A stretch of DNA of 64,000 bases from Lachnospiraceae bacterium (GTDB taxonomy: Bacteria; Bacillota; Clostridia; Lachnospirales; Lachnospiraceae). The notes under the pieces are model-generated. The model had not been told where the DNA came from. It ran no database searches and saw only the letters and a list, made by a program, of their open reading frames with translations. Positions 44,902-53,351 of the stretch are shown here, piece after piece. Position 1 is the stretch's first letter. Every line of letters begins with the position of its first letter. The stretch is taken from NCBI GenBank assembly GCA_016293925.1, contig JAEDCX010000001.1:1-64000 (forward strand). The letters are read 5' to 3'. The position numbers were made by a program, and so were the translations under genes.

Positions 44902-45417
44902 TTACATCTTGCGAACCTCCGCAAAACTGATCTCAACCGGTGTTTCCCGGCCGAAGATCTCAACATTGATGGTAGCTGTCTGCTTATTCAGATCGATCCG
45001 TCTTACGACGCCCACAGTATCCTTCCAGGCACCCGCAACAACAGCGATCATATCACCTTCCGCAAAATCAACCGTCACGTTATCCAGTTTGATACCGAGA
45101 GACTTCATCTCGGCGTCTGTCAGCGGAACCGGTTTGCTTCCCGGACCGACGAAGCCGGTAACGCCTCTGGTGTTCCGGACAACATACCAGGTGTCATCAT
45201 TCATGATCATGTTGACCAGAACGTAACCCGGGAACAGTTTCTTCATTGTCGTCTTCTTCACGCCGTTCTTGACTTCGACAACCTCTTCCAGCGGAACTCT
45301 TACCTCGAAGATCTGATCCTCCAGATGTCTGTTCTCAATTGTCTTGTCAATGTTTGCTTTGACTTTATTCTCATATCCCGAATAAGTATGGGCTACATAC
45401 CATTTCGCTTCTTCCAT
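44902..45417 (-). CDS. nusG: Transcription elongation/antitermination factor NusG
   Basis: The 171-residue protein has the NGN domain (MEEAKWYVAHTYSGYENKVK, FPGYVLVNMIMNDDTWYVVR, TRGVTGFVGPGSKPVPL) and the C-terminal KOW domain (EGDMIAVVAGAWKDTVGVVR). The ATG at 45417 with a GAGG site is preferred over 45429. It lies 13 bases after secE. NusG binds RNA polymerase and couples it to the ribosome. Confidence 0.97.
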   Translation of the reverse strand: MEEAKWYVAHTYSGYENKVKANIDKTIENRHLEDQIFEVRVPLEEVVEVKNGVKKTTMKKLFPGYVLVNMIMNDDTWYVVRNTRGVTGFVGPGSKPVPLTDAEMKSLGIKLDNVTVDFAEGDMIAVVAGAWKDTVGVVRRIDLNKQTATINVEIFGRETPVEISFAEVRKM

Positions 45418-45430
45418 AAGACACCTCACT

Positions 45431-45628
45431 CTATTTCACGATTAAATTAATACCCCACTGAATCGCTGTATCCAGCAATGTAATAATCAGTCCCATGACA
45501 ACAGAAATTCCCACAACTGCCACAGACTGTTTCATGAGTGATGCCTTATCGAGCCAGGATATTTTGCCGAATTCCTGCTTAACGCCTTTGAAGAATCCAG
45601 CTTTCTGCTTCTTATCTGAATCTCCCAT
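45431..45628 (-). CDS. secE: Preprotein translocase subunit SecE
   Basis: The 65-residue protein has the SecE plan: a polar N-terminus (MGDSDKKQKAGFFKGVKQEF) with the amphipathic GKISWLDKASLMKQSV, then one membrane helix (VVGISVVMGLIITLLDTAI). The ATG at 45628 follows AAAGGAAAG; the six-residue extension to 45646 is unlikely. It sits between rpmG and nusG, as in most firmicutes. Confidence 0.95.
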   Translation of the reverse strand: MGDSDKKQKAGFFKGVKQEFGKISWLDKASLMKQSVAVVGISVVMGLIITLLDTAIQWGINLIVK

Positions 45629-45676
45629 AAGCCACTTTCCTTTCACAACTGATGTTCCAGATTGCCATGCTGCAAA

Positions 45677-45826
45677 TTATTTGGTTTCTTTGTGCAATGT
45701 ATGTGTCTTACAGAATCTGCAATATTTCTTGGTTTCCATACGATCCGGATGTGTCTTCTTATCCTTCGTTGTGTTGTAATTACGCTGTTTGCACTCTGTA
45801 CATGCCAATGTGATCTTTGTACGCAT
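45677..45826 (-). CDS. rpmG: Ribosomal protein L33
   Basis: A 49-residue protein encoded in the rpmG-secE-nusG order. It starts [20 protein letters not shown] and ends with [17 protein letters not shown]. The four Cys (CTEC and CRFC) show the zinc-binding form. The start at 45826 is preceded by GGAGGTAGGA on the minus strand. It is the first gene after the strong promoter at 45917-45945. Confidence 0.97.
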   Translation of the reverse strand: MRTKITLACTECKQRNYNTTKDKKTHPDRMETKKYCRFCKTHTLHKETK

Positions 45827-45916
45827 CTTCCTACCTCCAGGGATATCTTTATTCTACTTCTCACGATATCTAATTTTGAGCATAAAAAAAAGAGCTAAAA
45901 CTCATCTCGCTTGTCT

Positions 45917-45945
45917 ACTATAACACAGTATATTCCTCACGTCAA
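45917..45945 (-). promoter_or_regulatory. Promoter for rpmG-secE-nusG-rplKA
   Basis: TTGACG, 17-base spacer, TATAGT on the minus strand, about 90 bases upstream of rpmG and downstream of murA. This is one of the best promoter matches in the window. Confidence 0.8.
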
Positions 45946-46021
45946 TAACTTTTGTATCATAGTTTTCAGATCGTTCCCCATGCCTTTTTCTTCCCCCGTT
46001 CATCCAAAAAGAAGATTGGCA

Positions 46022-47314
46022 TCAGCCAACCTTCAATTTGAATTTCTGAAGTTCTTTTTCACTGGTGACTCTGTCAATCTTGGCTCCAAGCCCCTGCAGT
46101 TTCAAATGGAAGTCTTCATACCCCCGCTCGATAAACTGGATGTTGTCAATCACCGTATATTCCTCTGCGGCAAGACCAGCCATCACCAATGCCGCTCCCG
46201 CTCTCAGATCCGGTGCAACAAGCGGTGCCCCGGTATATCGGCTCACCCCGTCAATAATGGCTGTATTGCCTTCCACCTTGATGGAAGCCCCCATCTTGGT
46301 TAACTCATCAACATATTTGAAACGATTCTCAAAAATACTCTCTGTCACGGTACTGGTTCCCTCTGCAAGTCCCAGCGCCACCGTAATCTGCGGTTGCATA
46401 TCCGTAGGAAAGCCTGGATAAGGAAGCGTCTTGACCTGCGTATGGGTCAACCTTTTGGAAGCCACCACACGAACGGCATCGTCGGACTCCTCCACTTCAC
46501 AGCCGATTTCCATCAGCTTGGCACTGATGGACTCCAGATGCTTGGGAATCACATTTTTCACCGTCACATCTCCCTTGGTGACCGCTGCCGCAAACATATA
46601 GGTTCCCGCTTCAATCTGATCCGGGATAATCGTATATTCCGTCTTGTGGAGTTTCTCCACTCCCCTGATACGGATCACATCCGTACCGGCACCCTTAATG
46701 TTGGCGCCCATGCTGTTTAAGAAGTTTGCCACATCTACCACATGCGGTTCCTTGGCCGCATTCTCAATCGTTGTCTGACCGTCTGCCATCGCCGCCGCCA
46801 GCATGGTATTGATGGTCGCCCCCACCGTTACCACATCCAGATAGATGTGACTGCCTTTGAGATGCTCGGCCTTGTTGCAGATCAGTCCGTGTTCGATCCG
46901 CACATCCACGCCCAGTGCCTTGAAGCCTTTGATGTGCTGGTCAATGGCACGGCTGCCAATGTTGCATCCCCCGGGAAGCACTACCCTGGCTTCTTTGTAT
47001 TTCGCCGTTAACGCCCCCAACAGATAGTAAGAAGCTCTGATCTTCTTCAACTCTTCCCCGTCCGCAACCAACGTATGAATCTGCGATGCGTTGATTTTCA
47101 CGGTGTGTCTTCCGAGTCTGGTCACAATCGCACCCAGATCCTGCATTGCGGAGAGGATTGCATTGATATCGCTGACATCAGGTACATTATCTATTAACAC
47201 TGTCTCATCGGTCATCAGTGCAGCCGCGAGAATTGCAAGTGCTGCATTTTTTGCGCCTCCGATTTCGACCTCACCAACAAGTGGATTGCCGCCTTTGATT
47301 GCGTACTGTTCCAT
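46022..47314 (-). CDS. murA: UDP-N-acetylglucosamine 1-carboxyvinyltransferase (MurA)
   Basis: A 430-residue protein that makes enolpyruvyl-UDP-GlcNAc, the first committed step of peptidoglycan synthesis. It begins MEQYAIKGGNPLVGEVEIGG with Lys22-Asn23, and carries the fosfomycin-target Cys117 in VVLPGGCNIGSRAIDQH. Later come PYPGFPTDMQPQ and LRAGAALVMAGLAA. The ATG at 47314 has a GAGGT site; the ORF extension to 47344 is not conserved. It lies upstream of the ribosomal cluster on the same strand, but the promoter at 45917 gives that cluster its own start. Confidence 0.97.
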   Translation of the reverse strand: MEQYAIKGGNPLVGEVEIGGAKNAALAILAAALMTDETVLIDNVPDVSDINAILSAMQDLGAIVTRLGRHTVKINASQIHTLVADGEELKKIRASYYLLGALTAKYKEARVVLPGGCNIGSRAIDQHIKGFKALGVDVRIEHGLICNKAEHLKGSHIYLDVVTVGATINTMLAAAMADGQTTIENAAKEPHVVDVANFLNSMGANIKGAGTDVIRIRGVEKLHKTEYTIIPDQIEAGTYMFAAAVTKGDVTVKNVIPKHLESISAKLMEIGCEVEESDDAVRVVASKRLTHTQVKTLPYPGFPTDMQPQITVALGLAEGTSTVTESIFENRFKYVDELTKMGASIKVEGNTAIIDGVSRYTGAPLVAPDLRAGAALVMAGLAAEEYTVIDNIQFIERGYEDFHLKLQGLGAKIDRVTSEKELQKFKLKVG

Positions 47315-47486
47315 ATAGCACCTCAAATCTATCATTCTAAACATCGCCGGAATTCCGGCAGTTACAATATTATTCTATCACAAATCCGATCAATTCTTTC
47401 ATTCAGTCGCAAGGTAATTCTACAGTATTATATATCACAAAGTCTCCCTTGTAAATATTTTTCTCCATGGAGGAATCCCCTACCGG

Positions 47487-47532
47487 AAAAGAACACCTCC
47501 GGAATCATCATCTGTTCATCCGGAGGGTTCTT
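47487..47532 (-). terminator. Terminator after the M23 peptidase gene
   Basis: On the minus strand AAGAACCCTCCGGA pairs with TCCGGAGGTGTTCTT with a 15-base loop and is followed by TT-rich sequence. It lies 19 bases after the peptidase stop. Confidence 0.7.
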
Positions 47533-47550
47533 ATTGTATCCTATTCTGTT

Positions 47551-49149
47551 TCAGTTCAAATAGTTCAGCGGATTGACCGCCTTTCCGTTGATTCGCATCT
47601 CGAAATGCAGATGGGGTCCGCTGCTTCGTCCCGAGTTACCGCTCAGTGCGATTTTCTGTCCCTGGGAAACATACTCCCCAACCTTGACATAGATCTTGCT
47701 TAGATGGGCATACCTAGTTTCCCTGCCGTCCGCATGCTTGATATAGATGACATATCCATATCCGCTTCCCCAGCCGGCTCTTGTAACGGTTCCGCCGCAG
47801 GATGCCCAAACCTTGGTTCCGATGGGGGTACCCCAGTCGACACCTTCATGATAGGTCGATGCGCCTTTCAGGCTGATATTCCGTTTTCCGAAATTAGAAG
47901 TAATGCTGCCGCCGGACAACGGTTTGATGTAAGTAGGAGGAATCTTAGTGCCGCGCTCCACAATCTTCGCGACTGCTTCCACCACAACTTCTTCTTTGAT
48001 AATATCTGTTTCCGTCACATTGTCATTGACGTGTTTCACAATGGCAACCACTCTGCGATATCCTGCCACCGGCTCCTGAAGGGTTACCTTCTCCGTGGTA
48101 TACCAGTCATCGTTGTCAACGTAAATGACCGGTGCCTCATAGGACTCTTCATAGTAGCACTCTTCCTCCCAGACCACAGACAGTTCCGGTTCCGGGACCG
48201 TGATGACCAATTCCTGATCAATATGAATGATGGTACGCTCATCCACCAGCGCGGGATTCATCGCAATGATATCATCCAGCGGAATGCCGACCTTATTGGA
48301 GATACCGGACAAGGTATCGCCTTTCTGCACAGTATAAATCTGCTGGATCTCCTGCTCTTTGGTTAACAGATCGGAGGCTGTTGCAAGATCCGAGATCTCT
48401 CGCTGCGGAAGATATGCTTCCACAACCTCAATATTCTCTGCAAAGCCCATTCCAACAATTCCGTAGTTAAAATCCTCAAAAGACCGTTCATCCGGATTAT
48501 TTATGGGTTCTTCCAGAATCTCATTGATCTTCTGCTCAATGCCGGCGTCCAGTACCATCGAATCGGCCTGTTCATCAGACACCTTTTCATCCCGCATGGC
48601 TGTTCTTGTTGTTTCCACACCGGCCACCAGAACAGTCAGCTCCCTGCCGGGATCCAGCTGGAGTTTCACCGAGTATTCATCCTGTACATCGTATCTGTTC
48701 AACGTATCATTCAACAGTGTCTCTACTTCCGTTGCGGATGCCAGATTCACGGTTGTCTGATTAACCTTAACGGTATAGGCAAGCTGCAACGTCTCTTTGA
48801 TACTCTTCTGCAGAATCTCCGCCATGGAATTGATCACACGGCTTTCCTCATCCAGCTGTCCGAAATATTCCTTGCTGCCCTGAAGTTCCATTTCAGCATC
48901 CAGGAAGATCATGCTCTCGTACTGGCAGGCTACTTTTTTCCTCGCTTCCCGAAGACACTTATCCGCGGTCTGACGATCGCCCACCGTTCCGCACGCTTCT
49001 CCGTTCAGAACGATCATATAAGTATTCTCCCCGGATGTATCTATTTTAATCAGATACGGAAGACATATCAGGCTAACAAAAAGTGCCAGAAGGGAAACCT
49101 TCAGGAATGTGATTCTCAATCGTTTATGATATTTCGTAAGTAATCTCAT
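47551..49149 (-). CDS. M23 peptidase with LysM and G5 domains
   Basis: A 532-residue protein. An N-terminal membrane segment (FLKVSLLALFVSLICLPYLI) anchors or exports it. A helical/beta region to about 260 is followed by a LysM module (TVQKGDTLSGISNKVGIPLD), a G5-like segment (VTLQEPVAGYRRVVAIV) and the C-terminal M23 lysostaphin-type domain. The zinc ligands are in STYHEGVDWG and GPHLHFEMR. It probably cuts peptidoglycan cross-bridges or stems, or acts as a morphogenesis factor at the cell wall. The start at 49149 is chosen by a GGAACAG site; the longer ORF overlaps the divergent promoter region. Confidence 0.93.
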   Translation of the reverse strand: MRLLTKYHKRLRITFLKVSLLALFVSLICLPYLIKIDTSGENTYMIVLNGEACGTVGDRQTADKCLREARKKVACQYESMIFLDAEMELQGSKEYFGQLDEESRVINSMAEILQKSIKETLQLAYTVKVNQTTVNLASATEVETLLNDTLNRYDVQDEYSVKLQLDPGRELTVLVAGVETTRTAMRDEKVSDEQADSMVLDAGIEQKINEILEEPINNPDERSFEDFNYGIVGMGFAENIEVVEAYLPQREISDLATASDLLTKEQEIQQIYTVQKGDTLSGISNKVGIPLDDIIAMNPALVDERTIIHIDQELVITVPEPELSVVWEEECYYEESYEAPVIYVDNDDWYTTEKVTLQEPVAGYRRVVAIVKHVNDNVTETDIIKEEVVVEAVAKIVERGTKIPPTYIKPLSGGSITSNFGKRNISLKGASTYHEGVDWGTPIGTKVWASCGGTVTRAGWGSGYGYVIYIKHADGRETRYAHLSKIYVKVGEYVSQGQKIALSGNSGRSSGPHLHFEMRINGKAVNPLNYLN

Positions 49150-49222
49150 ATCTGTTCCACAATTCCGTTTCACTAACCGTAACATTTTTGTAACAAAAAC
49201 ATTCTAACAGTATTTTGGGGGA

Positions 49223-49252
49223 TTGTAAAGAAATAGTTATGAAGCCTATAAT
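49223..49252 (+). promoter_or_regulatory. Promoter for dinB
   Basis: TTGTAA, 18-base spacer, TATAAT, 34 bases before the dinB start. No clear LexA box of the GAAC-x4-GTTC type is present nearby, so SOS control is not indicated. Confidence 0.65.
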
Positions 49253-49286
49253 AATCACATACATATAGTACGGTAAGAGGTACGTC

Positions 49287-50588
49287 ATGAATCGGAAAGA
49301 ACAACACGAAAGCAACATCTTTTTTCATATTGACGTCAATTCGGCATTCTTGAGCTGGAGTGCCGTAAAGCGGCTGAACGCGGGAGATTCCGCCGATCTT
49401 CGGACAATCCCTTCCGTCATTGGCGGCGACTCCTCCAAGCGCCACGGAATTGTATTGGCCAAATCCATTCCCGCCAAAGCATTCGGCATCACCACCGGCG
49501 AGCCTCTGGCTGCCGCGGTCAGAAAATGTCCGTCGCTTGTCATCGAACCCCCGGATCATCACTACTACTCCGAACAAAGCCGTCTGTTGATGGCGTATCT
49601 TGGGAGCATCTGCCCCGAGATCGAACAGGTCAGCGTGGACGAATGCTATATGGATTACACTCCGGTGTCTGCTAACTACGAATCGCCGGAAGCTGCTGCC
49701 GACATCATCCGCACACAGGTGCGGGAGCGTTTCGGATACACTGTCAATGTGGGTATCTCGGACCGTAAAGTACTGGCCAAGATGGCTTCCGATTTCGAGA
49801 AACCGGACAAGGTTCATACCCTGTATCTGCGGGAGGTTCCGGCGAAAATGTGGCCGCTTCCCATCTCCGACCTGTTTATGTGCGGCAAATCCAGTGTGCA
49901 TGCCCTGCAGAATCTTGGCATTCGCACCATCGGAGAACTGGCAAACGCAGATCCGGAGGTCATTGCGCTCAATCTGAAGAGTCACGGTCGCCTGCTGTAC
50001 GATTTTGCAAACGGCAGAGATTCCTCTCCGGTGGAAACCGTCCATCCCGACCGCAAGGGCGTAGGTAATTCCACCACGCTTCCCAGAGACCTCACGGAAG
50101 CAAGGGACGCTTACCCGGTTCTGCTCTCCCTTGCGGAGAGTGTAGCGGCAAGATTGCGCCGGGCGGGCAAACTGTGTTCCTCCGTCAGCGTGGAAATCCG
50201 CAGCAGCACCTTCGTCAATTCCTCCCATCAGATGCTCCTGCCTGCCCCCACCGACCTGGCAGACGAGATTTACCTCTATGCCCGCAGATTATTCGACACG
50301 CTCTGGAATCATGATCCGATACGTCTTCTGGGCATTCGTACCACCCGACTCACGAATTCCGGCGAGCCGGAACAACTGGATCTGTTCTCTCTCGGATTGC
50401 AGCAGGTATCCGATACGCACCCCCGGGATACCGCTCCGGAAACCGCTCCGGTAGTCAGCCGGGAACAGAGCGAGAAACTCCGTAAACTGGCAGCCGCCAT
50501 GGACAGCATCCGTTCCCGCTACGGGGAGAACGCCATCCGCAGGGCATCCGACCGGCATTTCTCCGGGCATGCCGAAAAGGATACATAA
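49287..50588 (+). CDS. dinB: DNA polymerase IV (Y-family)
   Basis: The 433-residue protein has the Y-family palm motifs FFHIDVNSAFLSWSAVKRLN and EQVSVDECYMDYT (catalytic Asp and Glu), a helix-hairpin-helix near GIRTIGELANADPEVI, and the little-finger domain. It copies past DNA lesions with low fidelity. The ATG at 49287 follows AAGAGG. It extends beyond the usual 350-residue DinB core with a C-terminal tail (about 70 residues, KLRKLAAAMDSIRSRYGENA). This is common in clostridial members, where it may bind the sliding clamp or serve another partner. Confidence 0.95.
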   Translation: MNRKEQHESNIFFHIDVNSAFLSWSAVKRLNAGDSADLRTIPSVIGGDSSKRHGIVLAKSIPAKAFGITTGEPLAAAVRKCPSLVIEPPDHHYYSEQSRLLMAYLGSICPEIEQVSVDECYMDYTPVSANYESPEAAADIIRTQVRERFGYTVNVGISDRKVLAKMASDFEKPDKVHTLYLREVPAKMWPLPISDLFMCGKSSVHALQNLGIRTIGELANADPEVIALNLKSHGRLLYDFANGRDSSPVETVHPDRKGVGNSTTLPRDLTEARDAYPVLLSLAESVAARLRRAGKLCSSVSVEIRSSTFVNSSHQMLLPAPTDLADEIYLYARRLFDTLWNHDPIRLLGIRTTRLTNSGEPEQLDLFSLGLQQVSDTHPRDTAPETAPVVSREQSEKLRKLAAAMDSIRSRYGENAIRRASDRHFSGHAEKDT

Positions 50589-50661
50589 CCGGAACTGTCA
50601 AATAAGAACAGAATCCGGCGGAGGTTTCTATCGCTTGGAGAACTTCGTCTCCCCTGCAATC

Positions 50662-50701
50662 AAAAAGCAGCCCCCATATTACATCATATGGTCAGGCTGC
50701 T
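50662..50701 (-). terminator. Terminator after the flavin reductase gene
   Basis: On the minus strand AGCAGCC pairs with GGCTGCT, with an inner CCATAT/ATATGG stem, followed by TTTTTG. It lies 38 bases after the stop and also faces the end of dinB. Confidence 0.75.
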
Positions 50702-50738
50702 CTGTCTGTTCCTGCAATATACGTATATTTATCTCGCT

Positions 50739-51305
50739 TTACTGCTGCTTCTGTACACTGTAACCAAATCTGCCCAGTTTCTCCCCCAATCGGAAATATT
50801 CTCCATGGGAATATGCCACCAATTCCGCTTCGTTCAGTGCAAACCTGCCGGTTTCATCCATGTATCTGTCATCCACCTGCACGCTTACCACTTCCGCAAT
50901 AAACATATCGTGGCTACCGAGCGGAATGACATCTTTCACCCTGCAGGCAAGATTCACAGGACTCTCCGCAATTCCGGGCGCGCTGACTCCTTCTACGGTA
51001 CAGGGGGTCAGATGCATCTCTTTGAACTTGTCCACATCCCTTCCGGAACGCACACCACAATAATCGGTTGCATAGGTCAATTCATCGGTTACCAGATTTA
51101 CCACGAATTCACCGGTTTCTTTGATGATGGGATAGGAATATCTCTCCCTGCGGACGGAGATGGAGAGCATCACCGGATCAGAACAGATTGTCCCTGCCCA
51201 TGCCACCGTCACGATATTCGGTTTCTCGTCCTTCCGTGCACAGCTGATCATCACTACCGGAACCGGATACAGCATATTGCCTGGTTTCCATGTCTGTTTT
51301 GCCAT
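50739..51305 (-). CDS. Flavin reductase-like FMN-binding protein
   Basis: The 188-residue protein begins MAKQTWKPGNMLYPVPVVMI and has the split-barrel flavin reductase features VTVAWAGTICSDPVMLSISV and YSYPIIKETGEFVVNLVTDE. Members bind FMN and reduce it or act as flavin-dependent oxidoreductases. The start at 51305 has a GGCGGTAG site and avoids the 20-residue extension. It is 13 bases after the coiled-coil gene on the same strand. No partner oxygenase is nearby, so the physiological acceptor is unknown. Confidence 0.88.
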   Translation of the reverse strand: MAKQTWKPGNMLYPVPVVMISCARKDEKPNIVTVAWAGTICSDPVMLSISVRRERYSYPIIKETGEFVVNLVTDELTYATDYCGVRSGRDVDKFKEMHLTPCTVEGVSAPGIAESPVNLACRVKDVIPLGSHDMFIAEVVSVQVDDRYMDETGRFALNEAELVAYSHGEYFRLGEKLGRFGYSVQKQQ

Positions 51306-51318
51306 TCTACCGCCTCTC

Positions 51319-51795
51319 TCAAAGAATCTCCAGATACTGCAACACGGCAAATGCAATATTGCCAATGGTCAGCAGCATGGTAATGATCGCGAACGCCTTC
51401 AGGGTACCGATCTTCTTCCGTATCTTTGTATTTTCCACGATGAGCTGCTCATTTTGTGCAGCCAGACGCTCCGCCTGTGTCGAGACGAGATCTGCCTGGT
51501 TCTGGAATCCCTGATCCACCACCGCCTGTACATTCCGGTACACCTTCACGCATTCCTTATGTACATTTTCTACAGTCTGGGCATCCTTCTCTGCGTTGCC
51601 GTCCATCATGGCCTTTAATTGATCTGCGATCTCCAGATTCTTCAGATTTAGTTTGCTAATCTCCTGAATCCTGGCGTCGTACTCCGAAAGCTGCGCTTTC
51701 AGCCGCTTCAGCTCCTTCTCTTCCGCCTCCGCATTTGCTTTGATCATCTCCTGCGCATTGAACTTCTGCGCAATCTTATCCATAAACGTATCCAT
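51319..51795 (-). CDS. Coiled-coil protein with C-terminal membrane helix
   Basis: A 158-residue protein. Residues of about 12-125 are charged and heptad-like (EAEEKELKRLKAQLSEYDAR), predicting a long coiled coil. A C-terminal hydrophobic helix follows (FAIITMLLTIGNIAFAVLQY). This tail-anchored layout would place the coiled coil in the cytoplasm. The start at 51795 follows GGAGG with seven bases of spacing. I do not recognise a family. It is probably co-transcribed with the flavin reductase gene. Confidence 0.75.
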   Translation of the reverse strand: MDTFMDKIAQKFNAQEMIKANAEAEEKELKRLKAQLSEYDARIQEISKLNLKNLEIADQLKAMMDGNAEKDAQTVENVHKECVKVYRNVQAVVDQGFQNQADLVSTQAERLAAQNEQLIVENTKIRKKIGTLKAFAIITMLLTIGNIAFAVLQYLEIL

Positions 51796-51813
51796 CCATT
51801 TTCCTCCAAACAT

Positions 51814-52265
51814 GACCCAATCTCTCTTTCAATCCATGAATCCATTAGGTTACGCATCGTGCCGACTTCATTTTATCATTTTTCTTCCCTCACTGCAACA
51901 GTAGGATATTTTGTGTAATTTGCACAAATTTGTCTACTTCTTTTTTATTGCCTTGTTGATATTAACTATATTTTCACAGCCTGTTCATAATTTGTTCATA
52001 ATTGGATGGTATAGTTGTTAGCATAGACGAGGGAACACCTGTCGAACAGAATTTTGCGAATTTCAACGATTTTTTTCATAATGGCCGCGGACCGAGAGGT
52101 TCGCGGCACTCCTCATTTATAGGAACTTTGTACGCCTGGATCCTGTCTGCCGGATTACCGGCACAGCAATAAGAAACGCCCCGGCACGGTCGCACACGCG
52201 TATATTGCAGTACGCGCAAGTGTGCATCCTCCCGGAGCGTTTCACATGGCAGGAAAAATTTCCCG
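51814..52265. other. 450-base gene-free stretch with two hairpins
   Basis: No credible ORF lies here. The plus strand from about 52020 carries a run GACGAGGGAACACCTGTCG, then a T-rich tract, and a perfect hairpin at 52084-52107 (GCCGCGGACC with GGTTCGCGGC around GAGA). A longer nested hairpin at 52173-52243 (GAAACGCCCCGG with CCGGAGCGTTTC outside, GCACACGCGTA with TACGCG and GTGTGC inside) sits 23 bases after the alarmone synthetase stop and may serve as its terminator. The left 150 bases look plain and AT-rich. A small RNA is possible but not shown. Confidence 0.45.
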
Positions 52266-52913
52266 TTATCTTACCCCATTCTGTTCCTCAGACAGTTTCA
52301 GAACCTCCTCGTTCAGCGACAGCATCTTATTGTCCAGTTCCGATACCATTCTGGCACATTCCACAAGTTCTTCCTTAATATGAATCGGTGCATTACCTTC
52401 GAATTTATAATTGATCTTATGCTCCAGACTCGCCCAGAAATCCATCGCAACCGTTCTAATCTGGATCTCAACTTTGGTATCCACAATCCGGTCCGACAGG
52501 AAGATAGGTACGCTGACCAGCATATGATAACTCTTGTACCCACTTGCCTTCGGAGACACAATATAGTCTTTTACCGACAAGACCTTGATATCGTTCTGAT
52601 TGGCAATCATATCTGCAATTCTGTAGATATCCGACGTAAAAGAACAGATGACGCGGATTCCCGCAATATCGTTCACATGCTCGATCATATTATTGATCGT
52701 CGACTCATATCCGTTCTTCTTCAGCTTCTTCACAATACTCTCCGGCGTCTTCAGGCGTGCTTTGATATGTTCAATCGGATTGTATCTATGTACATGCTGG
52801 AACTCATCGTTCAGAATCTCCAGTTTGGTTCCGATCTCCTTCAGCGCCGAATTATAAACCAACTGTACTTCCTTCCAGCTGTCTACCGTTTCTTCATTTA
52901 CCCTAAATTCCAT
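52266..52913 (-). CDS. Small alarmone synthetase (RelA/SpoT domain)
   Basis: The 215-residue protein has only the (p)ppGpp synthetase domain: HIKARLKTPESIVKKLKKNG, NDIAGIRVICSFTSDIYRIA, YIVSPKASGYKSYHMLVSVP and VEIQIRTVAMDFWASLEHKI. There is no HD hydrolase, TGS or ACT domain, so it is a RelQ/RelP-type enzyme making ppGpp from GTP or GDP and ATP. The ATG at 52913 has an AAGGGGATAGGA site; the 10-residue extension to 52943 is not conserved. Confidence 0.92.
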   Translation of the reverse strand: MEFRVNEETVDSWKEVQLVYNSALKEIGTKLEILNDEFQHVHRYNPIEHIKARLKTPESIVKKLKKNGYESTINNMIEHVNDIAGIRVICSFTSDIYRIADMIANQNDIKVLSVKDYIVSPKASGYKSYHMLVSVPIFLSDRIVDTKVEIQIRTVAMDFWASLEHKINYKFEGNAPIHIKEELVECARMVSELDNKMLSLNEEVLKLSEEQNGVR

Positions 52914-52981
52914 TCCTATCCCCTTTTCTGTTTGATCACGCACTTACAGTATAACATATTCCTCCCCCGGAATGTATAAAA

Positions 52982-53015
52982 AAGTATGGACTTTTTCTTA
53001 ATTTATGCCATACTT
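52982..53015. repeat. Inverted repeat between alarmone synthetase and small ORF
   Basis: AAGTATGG at 52982-52989 and CCATACTT at 53008-53015 form an 8-base inverted repeat with an 18-base loop. It lies between divergent genes at 52913 and 53047 and could be an operator or weak terminator. Confidence 0.35.
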
Positions 53016-53046
53016 TTCTTAAAAGATCATAAACAGGAGCGGCGCG

Positions 53047-53325
53047 ATGTTCAGACTCTGGGTAAAAGAATGGAAAAACACAAGAATGATCCGGGACATT
53101 ACAATCTGTGATGACAGTGCGGATACCCGCACCCACAAGATTTTCCGTGCCCTGGAAGAAGCCTGTCATACATTTAATATCAGCAAGCCTATCTGGCTGG
53201 ATATGAATATCCGAGAATTCAGAAAAATCTCCAAGACCCGTTTCAGCCGTGACAGCTTTATCGAAGAAGTTCCCTTCGACTATCTGGAAATTCATGTAAT
53301 AGAAGAAGATCCCGAATCCTATTGA
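53047..53325 (+). CDS. Small conserved-looking protein of unknown function
   Basis: A 92-residue, charged soluble protein (MFRLWVKEWKNTRMIRDITI, then DDSADTRTHKIFRALEEACH and FSRDSFIEEVPFDYLEIHVI). There is no signal peptide, membrane helix or recognised motif. The start has a CAGGAG site and the stop lies in a terminator hairpin, so it is a real expressed unit. It is alone on its strand between the alarmone synthetase and galE. I do not recognise the family. Confidence 0.7.
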   Translation: MFRLWVKEWKNTRMIRDITICDDSADTRTHKIFRALEEACHTFNISKPIWLDMNIREFRKISKTRFSRDSFIEEVPFDYLEIHVIEEDPESY

Positions 53326-53336
53326 TCCGGGATCTT
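53306..53336. terminator. Terminator overlapping the small gene's stop
   Basis: AAGATCCCG pairs with CGGGATCTT with a 13-base loop. The left arm is within the last codons of the small gene. It lies between convergent genes and may also end galE transcription from the other side. Confidence 0.65.
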
Positions 53337-53351
53337 GTACCTGTCAGTCAT

